Positions 11,501-23,500 of a stretch of DNA of 64,000 nucleotides are shown piece by piece. The first letter of the stretch is position 1. Each line of letters starts with the position of its first letter. The notes below the pieces were generated by a model. It was not told where the DNA came from and made no database searches. It saw only the letters and a list, made by a program, of their open reading frames with translations. The DNA comes from Ctena decussata (lineage: Eukaryota; Mollusca; Bivalvia; Lucinida; Lucinidae), in the NCBI GenBank assembly GCA_963989385.1, contig OZ022507.1:55935400-55999399 (forward strand). The letters run 5' to 3'. A program made the position numbers and the translations under genes.

Positions 11501-14500
11501 ATTTCAAAAACAGATGCAAAGTTTCAAAATGAATAGAACATGACTCTTTAAGGAGTTGTGCGTTCACGGTACCCACTGTTTTTTAACTTTGTTTTGTATT
11601 TGGGTCTGAAAAATGTTTTAAGTTTGAAACGCTGAAATGTGATAAACTTAAGCAAACATTTATCCTAAATTTACATGCATATCTACAAGCATACAAGTTT
11701 GAAACTGTTTTATGAAACAGACTCAATATGTCTTCTGATGCTGAAGTTTGCAGCTACCATAACTAACCATCTAGAAAGTCGTATGCATGTTTACCAACCA
11801 TTGAAAAGAAGCCTGCAAAATTTCAGATTGATTCATGGAAAACATGTCGCAGCAGTTGAGCCCACAAGATACATACTGTGAAGGGAAACGGAACCTCGGA
11901 ACCATAACATCAAGGAAAGACATTTAGGCATACCATGTCTATCTATAAATAACATGAAGCGAAACCGAAAACAATATTTATGCATAAATATGTAATGAAA
12001 ATGTGCGAGATGTAAATAACTTGCCTCAGTTGTCAACTCTTTTCGTATTAGGCGCTGAGGTGCCACAATCTCCCATATAACCATGATACATACAATCACA
12101 CCACTCATGGCAATTATTATGCCAATCAGCTGATAGTCTTTTATTGTCTGAAATTAGTCGTAATTAAAAATTAGCTTGAACATGGGTAGCGCTCAAGGTG
12201 CTACTAGATAGCCTGTGAGCCATAATACTCTTCAATATCTCATGCGCGGGAAAAATAAAACCGCTACTGCTTTTTTCGGATCTACGATGTAGAATTTGCT
12301 TCTAAGATCCCATGTTATAGTCTCAACTAATAAAAGATATAGGTTTATCGTTAAATACCGTTGAATATCGTCCGGCATCGACAAACACCTTATTAACATG
12401 ACGATGTGTGTCGGCGACTGGTTAAGTTGCTTGTGGTTCGCAGAGGGGTAACAATATAGGCCATGCAGGGCTGTAAACAATGCAGCTCTGGCACCTGCCT
12501 GTAGGGCTCTCGAAATAGATAGGCTGTCTGGTTCCTCGGGGACAGAGCTGCTAGTAGCCATAGACGGAACTGAATGTCACTTATCCCTTTCAGGTAAAAG
12601 CCATACAAGATGGAAAGCAACGTCTTGACTGAAATATTGATTATTTTTGGAATAAATACATGTAACTATGCAACACCCCGTATTTCTGTAACAAAATGAA
12701 GTCATAATGCGACTGTACACAGATCTTACCATTTTGACGAGCTTTTTATTGGTGAATATCCTGTAAACCCTCCATGTCTTTGAAAACAAAGCTCCGAATG
12801 CGATTGTGAAACCAAGAGAGAAGCAATAGGTTCTGGCCTGAAACAGTATATACATTTGGCAGTTTTACAGCATGACTGTAAATATATAGTATTAGCAACA
12901 TCTTATTTATTCGATTATTTTGCTTTTTCCGTTGCGTCTTGGTTTTCTAAGAATAATGATACAGTAGTCATTTCCAGAGAAATTGCGAATATCTGCCCCA
13001 ATTGTTTTTTTATATTAAATTCATATATACTGCTCAAAATAAGTAAGGGATATTCAGACATTTAAGAAAGCAGAATTAAGAAAATAGATCAATGAAAATT
13101 AAATTGTTATAATTCATAAAACAAATAGTCACAGATACCTTCAATGTGAATATTCATACGGTTAGGTTTGTCAAGTGACCTATAGAAAATTAAAAGAAGA
13201 CAAGGTGTCGACACCCATCTTGCACAAACCCAGCACAGCAATGGCTAATCATTTCTATTCTAACTTTATTAAGACAGACGCCTAATGCATCACTTAACAA
13301 GAGCCAGATACTTTTTTCATGTCCAAAAGAATTTTATTTCGCGGATGCAAATTTGAGGTTTAGACCCTATTGTCATTTATGTGTCATTTATGTGTTGCTC
13401 TAGGTCAAGTGACTTACTGTGACTGATTCTGTTTTAGCTGACTATTTCTCTTGAATAGTGCTTTATCAATAAACAATAATAATATTCTAACCCAGCCATT
13501 ATTATTTAGTTCTGTACTCGCTTCTATGTCAAAATATCCCCTACTTTTTGTGAGCAGTATATTTATACTATTGCTTACCTCACGCTCATAACTGGACTTG
13601 CTACAGATTAATGACAGAAAATGCCCAAATGAAATGTTCAAGAATTCACCGAAGCGAAAAAAAAATAACAAATATGTACACCGATCCTTCTGAAGATACT
13701 TTGTCACAAACAGGAAACTATTTCGCGGTTTTAATTTATTGTGGTTTCGAGTTGAAAATTAGAACACCGCAAAATTACTGCATATACGGTATATACATAT
13801 GTATTTACTTCTACACAACATTGGTCCGAAATCACTATAATTCTTTGCTATGATATTTAATTTTCTGTGCTCCCAAGGCATGGCCTGCGGGGTCAAATAT
13901 TGTTCGGGTTGCTTGCGCACGTACATCCGTTTGCAGATCCGTCCTGAAATTACAATTAGGAATTTCGTAAAATATACTCCTAAACACTATACCTTCTTAT
14001 CCTTTAAATGCGTCAGTTTCCAAAATAAATGGTTCAACCTTTTTTACCTGGACCAAAGCCTTTCTGTCTATTTTACCCAGATCCCAGGGTGAAGTCAAAG
14101 ATACATACATGTAATAAGTCAGGTTAGGGTTTTTGAAAGCGTATTTTTTGAGACTTTGTTTATGTGACAGGTTAAAGTTGATGCTTTGGACGTGATACGT
14201 GAGTCTTAATTCGACCAATGCCTTTAGCTGCTGTACAAATTACTTGCCCCAGGATAATGCCTTAAATTGGGACGAAAGCACAAATTCTAAAACGGTTAAT
14301 CAACAATAAGATTTTAGATTTTATGTCTTTCTTAATCATTTAATAATGTTTTAGGTGAGAGGGATGATACTTGTTCAAATGTCATATCCCTGTAAATGCA
14401 ATAGCTGCTATACATACATTCAGACTGCTGTACCTTTGGTCTGTATTCCTGTTTCAGGGCTTTTGCCGTAAATCTCCAAAAATTATTTGAGTACATATGC

Positions 14501-17500
14501 TTTATACTTGAAACAGTGTGTCCGCTTGACACGTCTTATTAACTCAGTCTCTCTTTAAGAGTTACTATGGCCTATTTCATGGTTTTATATCTCAGGCAGA
14601 TTCTAAAGAGTTTATTTTTCTTCGTGCCTGGAAAATTCGGTAAGTTCAGAACTGGGCATAACCTCATACTATTTGTATGTCAATGTGACATAAATTTGAT
14701 GATTCATTAATCTTGCCTTATACTTCTTGGATTTTGTATCATACATGGGACAGTATGTCATTTGGGCACTGGGCACACCTAAATCATTATGGACGTACTT
14801 TCTCTCTTGAACGCTATGTATCGTATCTTGGATAACAGCTAAATATGGCAGTGCTAATGAGCTTGTCCTATAAAGATCAACTGCTAACCATAAAGCACGG
14901 TGACAGTAAGTTTGTTTTCTTTGAACATATTTCCCGTGTCCTCAAACTTTCTATAGCTTGCTCTTCATTGAATAAAAAAGTGATATAGAAATAAAAAGAC
15001 AACACCATGCGTAATTTTTTATTGACATGCCATTGAAAGAATGATTACGATAAGAAAAAAAAAACAACCGTTGAAAAATAGTTGTGCCGAGACACGGGAA
15101 AACAAACAAAGTGGCATATGCGCCCAGCGAAGACTCACAGCAGCCTGGACATCTGCTCAGTCAGATCAGAGTTATCGCTGTCGGCATGGAGGTAGCTTAG
15201 ACCCTTAGGTACCCTTTAAGTGCATAGGAAAGACTCTGATCTGACTGGGCGGATGATGTCACTTTGTTGGTTTTATTGTGTCGCCTTTCGTTTACCTTAC
15301 AAATCTGTGTTGTGCCCATGTCAGTTGTCTTCAAGAATACTGTACTATTAGTCTGGTTGCCAAATGGAGATTTTGGGTGCAACCCAAAAAAATAGTCCGC
15401 ACAAAATGTTTTTGCACAAATGTGTTCACCAATATGTCCGTTCACTGAAACTGAATGATGCCACCTTGGCATCATTGGGGAAATTAAAATATTCAAGATG
15501 GCGTCCAAGATGGCTGCCAAGGGATAAAATCCTCAATATCTTCTAAAGTATGTGGGCTAGAAACATACTTTTGGTGACTACTTATAGGTTTTCAAGGTCG
15601 AGGAATCGATTAAGAATGTCAAAAATTATTTCAGAGAAATCAGTTACAAAATGGCGGACAGGATGGCCGCCAAAGCATAAAATCTCCATATCTTCTTTAG
15701 TATACGGGCTAGAAACATGATTTTGGTGTCTGCGTATAGGTTTTCGGGGCCAAGGAATCCATAAAGCATGTTAGAATTCACTTCAAGGCACTAACTTACA
15801 CAAAATGGCGGACAAGATGGCAGACGAAGCATCGATTGCGGAGCCGAATGTCTTAAGAAATACACTTTTTGATAGCAGAATTCAGGCTTTAGAAAGTTTT
15901 TTAACCCGGAATTTTGAAATTATAAGATCTATGAATTTAAAAAAAAACCGAAGTCATAAAGACCTCATTTTGCATTTGATAGTGTTATTATCATGGTGTC
16001 ATTATTACCAAGGACACCATGATGATCCATAAAAGCCCAGTCCAGGGATGGGCAGACAGCCCCGTTTAGAACATTTCAGTCGCAACCGAAAGACATTGAC
16101 AGCTCGATAATTCATTTTAAGAATGTCGTTTTTAATGGCTTTTTTATGTTCATAATTCCATGCATGTACTTTTTGGTAAAGTAAAATGATAGACAGAGTT
16201 CAAGAACTAATACAATCAGACCCCACATTCCGCCCTCAAAACCAAAATATAAAAATGACATATAGTCGCGAAAGACAAGCATAGTAAATCGAATGAACAG
16301 CCCTCTCAGACATTCAGTTACCCCAATTAAAAATAACAGTAACATTTATTTTACCTATTTTTATCAGTGTTTCAAATAGGACAAAACAGAAAGCAAACTG
16401 GGCAGCTATAAGGTAACCATATCGCTAGAAGACCACAGACAAGTGGACACAAGAACACGTAACATTGAGGAACCAAAAGGGAAGTTAACTAGTTTAGCTT
16501 GGTCCAAACCCATGCCCCCTGCTTCTGCAGTGGTTCAAAATATTTAGTTAGCATTTGGTCTGCATGACGGGTACCCAACCCATCAATGAATCATCACAGA
16601 CAGCAAATCAATCACGGATAAAACCTGTGATAAATCAAATATGAGGACTCGACAGAAACAACGTATTGCGACACCTGGAGATCCCTCCGAAACAACACCA
16701 ATGAAATCCTGGAGCAAACGAAAAGCACCATTAGAACCCCGAAAGGCCAAGCAGTGGGGCAAAATTTTGATCTTGGCACAAAGGGTTCTTATACTTTGAT
16801 TGCTTAGGTGGATTTAAGTTTTGTAAGAAAAGTCCTTTTTTCCCCCTGACTTTATAGATTTACTTCTTTTTCTGTATATTAGCCTTTAAGCAGGGGTAAA
16901 TAACCAAGAAGGAAAAACTTCCAGTCGTAACAGAAAAAATAATCTTTACTTTGATTTTTTTGTCAGGAGCGTAATAAAAATCACTTTCAGGTCTTTGATT
17001 TTATGCTGACATTATCTCAGTGTTACACTTATATAGATAGCATATGGTCAGTTAGCGTATGGGATGGTTCTAACTCTACTTGTAGATCTACCGTTTCTTT
17101 TCCAAATGCAAAGTCATTTATTCAGTTTCTATAAAGTACGAGCCCCGAGTTTGAAGGCATACGGGACCCAACGTTTACATATTTAAAACTTTCGAGGAAT
17201 GTGAAATATTACATGAAAATACCAACTAATGTGTACTTCAGTGGTTCAGGAGAAGTGGACTTTTTAGATGAAACGGTGACATCTTGGGCCGCAAGCATTC
17301 ATACCAATTTTCGTTCTCTCAAACAAATGGAAGTATAGCTATATCTCAAATTATCCGAGTATCCTTTGCGCCGTTGGAGCAATGGGTTGTTGGATCCTCA
17401 CTGTGTCTCTGGCATAGCGCTATTATGAAAGGTCGGGCTAAATCTATCCTTGTGCCGTCTTTTGACCATCCTTGATTCTAGGGCGGTACGAGTACATGTT

Positions 17501-20500
17501 TTTTGCTAAGTCGACAGATAGCCGTTTTTAGTTGTTGTCAGAGATAGGATTCAAACCCCCTGTTTTCTGTACTTAAGCCAACTACTCTAGTAACTCAAAA
17601 AGTGATTTTGATCGGCCTAGCAGCTTTGGAGAAGAATCTGTTTGAATGTTATGGTGATCTAAGCTGACGGGTCTATGAAGCCAGTTTATGCTTTTAACTT
17701 TCCCGTAGCATTGCTCGGTCTACTAAGTCAGTTTATGCTATTAACTTTCCTGTAGCAATTGCTCGGAAGATTTAGTCAGGTAAGAATACTTGCACAAACT
17801 GGCATGACAATTATGCGCTTTTGAAGCTAAAACATTTTAAATATGCATATATTATTTGTAGTCAACTGTCTATAATCACGGGTAGTACTGTCTCCTTTAT
17901 ACTTGAAAGAACTGGGAAAATGAAAAAAAAAAAATAAAATAAAAAGCTGTTAACAAAATTTGTTACTGCTTTGAAGTAAGTATGATCTTTTCTGACATGT
18001 AAATTTTCCATACCGGCCAGATGCTAAAAATCTGGCTGTGGCATGGCACGAACCTGCGACACTCACCCCACTAGTGCCGACCGTGAGCTATGATTTAACG
18101 ACGCAAGCAATGAACAAACATTTTGTAAATTTTCCATACCGCCCACTAGCAGATGCCAAATATCTGGCTGTGGCATGGCACGAACCTCCGACACTCACAC
18201 CACTCACTGATTGCCGACCATGAGCTGTAATTTTAAACGACGCAAGCAACCAACAAATATATATCAGAGTTTCTTCACCTGAATTTTAATTGAAGAAAGT
18301 AAAATAGATAATAGAATATAACAAAATTCTTGTAACCTTTAGATTGTTACTCGTAACAACGGCTTTCTGTAATGACTAAAGCTTTGTCAACGGTTATCTT
18401 TCCTTGCCTGCACTAGGTTCTTGAGAACCATCTTGGTCCTCTTGTTAAAACACTGTTAGAATGGGACTTTTATAACTTCATTTTTATATTTAACAATCTT
18501 ATACATGCAAAATCCGGGTTTCTAATGTATACACAAACCAGAATTCCGCTATCGGAAAGTGCATTTCTCCGACAATTAGTGCCGTGACCGTTGCTTTGTC
18601 CGCCATCTTGTCCGCCATTTTGTGTAACCGGTTTGCTTTTAAGTTAATTTCAACATGTTAAACCAATTCCTTGGCCCCAAAAGCCCATATGTAGACACCA
18701 AAATTATGTTTCTAGCCCGTATACTAAAGAAGATATAGAGATTTTTATGTTTTGGCGGCCATCTTGTCCGCCATTTTGTAACTAATTTGTCTGAAATAAT
18801 TTTTAACATGCTTAATCGATTCCTCGACCTCAAAAACCTATATGTAGCCACCAAAAGTATGTTTCTAGCCCTTATATTTAAGAAGATATTATGAACTTTA
18901 TCCCTCGGCGGCCATCTTGGACGCCATCTTGAATATTTTAATTTCCCCAAGGATGCCAAGGTGGCATCATTTTGTTTCTTGTTAAGGACATCCTTAATAA
19001 TAAGAATCTGCATCAAACATTTGTGCGGACTATTTTTTCGGGTTCTCGTCCCGGCACCCAGACTACTATAGGTCAACACACAGCCAATTAATAGGATATT
19101 GTTGATGTTAGGAGATGACATCTTTACTATTCTGGAAATCAAAAATGACTTTTAAATGTAAGTGATAAATAAACTACAAATGATACAACATTCTGGTAAC
19201 TGTATTTTAAAGGGCTACTGAACTGTTTTTTTCAACATGCATTGAAATCACTCGAAATAAGTGGCACTTTTTATTATCTAAAAGAATGGCGAAAATTGCA
19301 AGGGAAAATTCCAAGGGTTAAAAATTATAAGGAATGTAAATTTTAATTAGCTGAAAATATGCAAGGACTCGTATGACACCATTTGAGTAATTCATATTAT
19401 TGAGAGTGTTACAAAAATCTTTATTCTATATTTCTTACATTTGTTTTCTCCTAAAATATCAAGTGTGACAAGCTACATTATCTCATGATAAACCCGAAAT
19501 ATTTTGCATCAGAATATGGTGATAATACTGGAATCCAAATTACATCCTGCAAGTAAACCTGTAGAAAAGAAAATTGGGCGGGGCTCAAAATCTAATTTAC
19601 ATAAACTTTAATTGTCAATAATTACAGTTTGGGTTTTCAATTTTTCGATGAGGTTTGCAGCAATCCGTTTTTTTTCATCAATTTATAAAGACCATTTCTG
19701 GAAAAGGTTAAGAAAACAGAGCAGTAGCCCTTTACTGGGTAAATTGGTACACTACGTTTGAAATTGTTAACTAGCGAGGTATTTATTTTTGAACATTTGG
19801 ACCCAGTTTAAATAAAGATTGTACACACTTGTTTTCTCTATGAACAATATTGAAGATACAGAAAATAAATGCAGTGGTTATTCCTATTGCAGCCAGGGTT
19901 GTCATAGCGAGGTAGAGCTCCAATGGAACAGAAACATCTTCATCTGTGATGTAAGTGGAATCACGTGGCACGTGCCCATCTGACAATGTAATGCAAATAA
20001 AATTCTATGTTACTTTTTAAAAAAAACATACGACAATAGGGAAAAAGAATGCAAATAAGTATGAAGTGAATCTTAAATCAAAAACGACAGTTATCTATTT
20101 TATAAAAGAAAGATATACCGAAGTTTTGCTCATAAGGTATACATGGTGTGACCCCAACCCTTCAACCCAACCCCCCTCACCCTTACACACCCAAACCCAC
20201 GCACACATGGTTTGTATGTTATAAGCACTCTTTAGTTTCTTACGTTTCGGCCTATACCGGCCTTCTTCAGAGGAAATTGCAATTAGGATTGAGCCGCAAC
20301 GCGACAAAACCAACAATGTGGTTGTGCGTCCAGCGCAGACTCAGATCAGCCTGGGCATCCGCCCAGTCTGATCAGAGTCTTCGCTGTCCGCATGGAGGTA
20401 GCTTAGACCCTTAGCTACCTTTTGAGCACTAAATGAACAGTCTGGTCAAACTGGATGGATGCCCAGGCTGATCTGAGTCTGTGCTGGGCGTACAACCACT

Positions 20501-23500
20501 TTGTTGGTTTTCTCGTGTCGCGGCTCGATTACTTCTGCGTGTCTTGTGATTGATTTTAGTCAAGAATGCTAAGTGCAGCAACGTACTTTCCGATTCGATA
20601 GACATTGTTTGATATCCCGTTTTACAAATAGATGAGCCGCGACACGAGAAAACCAACAATGTGGTTGTGCGCCCAGCGCAGACTCAGATCAGCCTGGGCA
20701 TCTACCCAGTCTGATCAGACTCTTCACTAAGCGCTTAAAGTGTAGCTAAGTGTCTAAGCTACCTCCATGCGGACAGCGAAGACTCTGATCAGACTGGGCG
20801 GATGCCCAGGCTGATCTGAGTCTGCGCTGGGCGCACAACCACATTGTTGGTTTTCTCGTGTCGCGTCTCAGATAAGAAAAAGACTTAAATAAACGAGAGG
20901 ACTGCAATCTGTATTAGTACAAAGAAACAACATCTGAGTGGCGTTACGTGTGAAAGGATTTTACGGCATGACATCAATCAGCACTCTGACCGAAAGCTTC
21001 TTTTTCTACGTAAACTATCTGTGCACCTTGAGACTTTTATGCCCTTATCCATTTGCTCATAGATATAAGCTGACCTGAGCATCTACTTCTCATAAAGGCC
21101 CTTTTCATGAGACGACAGTCATTTGCATTTAATCACATAATGTCTGTGATTTACAAATATTGTGATTAGCTGTTACAAATAGAATTAGCTGAGACTGCGA
21201 AATTAGCAATAACAATACATCGAAAGAAAACATAATGGATTTTGTCATTTGAGAAACCTGTTTCTTTGATTTATATATTTCGTTTTACAATTTCAATATC
21301 AGTCCAAGTCTGCATCCCGAAATTGATAAGAAAGGGGAATGCGGGTCCATTAGTGACTAACAACTTGATTGTGTTTATGGTTAGTTTGTGGCCACCAGCT
21401 CTTCACTTTGCTCCCTGCTTATACTGTCCTAGCAGCAACACAACGTTGAATCGTCACTGAATCAAGCTTGATTCAACGCCATGACGAAAGCGCGAAATAA
21501 ATGAAGATCTAGTTCATGCCCGCTGTATTCCTTGCAGCCATGGAAATTGTCTTAAAGAATTTAAGTGTTTAGTAGTGTATGGCGGCTTTAACAAGTCTCC
21601 CCGTACTTGAAAATAGTCTAGTTAATGTTATGGCCTTTTGGCATCATTGGCTTCATTATGGATAACAAAGTTTTATATTTTAAAATGTTTCACTGTAGCC
21701 GGATCCAGGGAGAGGGTGCTAAGTAGTTAGCACGTCTGCTTCTAAGGAGAAACTGTGTGCTAAAACGTAGCCTCTGCTTCTAGTCAAAGCTGATGTCTAA
21801 TACAGTTTAATAAATGTCACTCTGTTACTCAATATTTCGACCCCTTTTGGGGTCTCTTTCAAGAGAAATGAGCAGGGTGAAGTTTGGCTCACTTCACCCT
21901 TACATCAACTCACTTCACCCTTACTTCACCCTCACTTCACCCTTACATCAACTCACTTCACCCTTACATCAAGAGAAATGAGCCAAACTTCACCCTTACG
22001 TCAACTCTGTTGTTTCTTTCCACCATTAACATGGTGGAAAGAAACAACAGAGTTGATGTAAGGGTGAAGTTTGGCTCATTTCTCTTGAAAAAGACCACAA
22101 AAGGGGTCGAAATATTGAGTAACAGAGTGACATTCATTAAACTGTGTTATAATTCCTCTACTTGGGATAATTTATGTGATGTGTGATATATTTTGATATA
22201 CAGGGTCTCACCTTTCCATTTTATTCCATCATTAGACCATTCGAAGTGTCTTGGGTCTTTATCCATTATATAGGTTCCTACTGCAACCCTGGCCTTGTCT
22301 GTAAAAAGCCCTAGTATATTGTTACATGTAGCGCTGCTACAAACGCAGAAATAACATTTGCTGAGACTTCAAATACTTAATGTCTGTGGTATCAATTTTT
22401 TCCGTTTCATTGAAATTAACATTTTGCGGTTGATTTTATTTGGCGATGTAAAAATAAGTTTCGATAAAGCCGGATCCAGGGGGCAGAGCAGTTTGAATGT
22501 TAATTTGCTTCTAATGAGTAAATTAAAACAACTAACTCTGTTAGGGTCGAGTCTGGTAACTTCGGACAGCGGGTAACTTAGGACATACCATTGCAAACAG
22601 TGAGAATCTAGATGAGACGGCTCATCTTCAGGATTTTCACAGTTTGCCCAGTTAAGTTTGTTTTAATGCCAAAGAAATGACATAAACAGGAAACAATGTC
22701 AATGTCCGAATTTACCTGCTGTCCGAATTTACAAGACTTGTCCCTAGTTTCATTTTGTTGCTGTGTTCCTACCCTCAAAAGCATTCGTCTTCTCAGTACA
22801 TTTTACACTGCAAATGCAGTTTATATATTTTACTTTTGGTCCCCTGAGATCAGCGGAAATATTCAGAGAAATCAGAATAAATAATTGGTTAAGACTCATA
22901 TTCTAGAAAGAATTTTAACGTTTGGATCCCTTTTACGTATAAACTATAATGAACAAAAAAAAAAAGAAACGTTTCATGTATTTTCACTGCATGTATTCTT
23001 TGAACCGAATTAAGATTTTGCCAATTTTATTTTTGTCGATCTGACAAAAAGTATTCGGACTTCAGAAAATGAATATCACAACAAAACCTGTGAGTCTAAC
23101 GTCTCCAGAGCAGTTTGATACAATCAGGGGTCAGAATTTAAAAGTGCAATTTTTAGGTTCTTTTTGAAGACCCGTATTTCAGTCAAGTTATCAGCGCATG
23201 TGAGCTAGTCATTTCTGAGACGTTTATCAGGTACTAGTTGTAACGAAAACGGTCCGATCGCCGCTTCAAAAGGGTTGATCAGTGAAGCACAAGACTTCGA
23301 ATTTCGTTTTAAGGACACTTTCATGCTAAGCACTGAAACTCCCATAGACAGTGCAAGGTGGTATACCACGGGCAACTGACCATTTTGATCAATTTTTTCA
23401 TCATGAACCATTGTCTGATGAAACTGGACTAGGATCCATGGATTGAACTTGAAAAACTTATTGAAACGTACCGGTTAATCGGACTAAATGATTTGCCGTG

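Noticed and set aside
12232..12561. Minus-strand frame between the TM3 and TM4 exons
   Set aside because: The TM3 and TM4 exons join in phase without it; no family similarity.
12900..13000. Candidate for the missing TM2-TM3 exon (start IFAISLEMTT)
   Set aside because: Entry phase does not match the TM2 exon, there is no proper donor and no conserved Cys.
18480..18600. Candidate continuation of the TM2 exon beyond the inserted repeat
   Set aside because: Open in two frames, but the acceptor lacks a pyrimidine tract and the peptide does not match the family.
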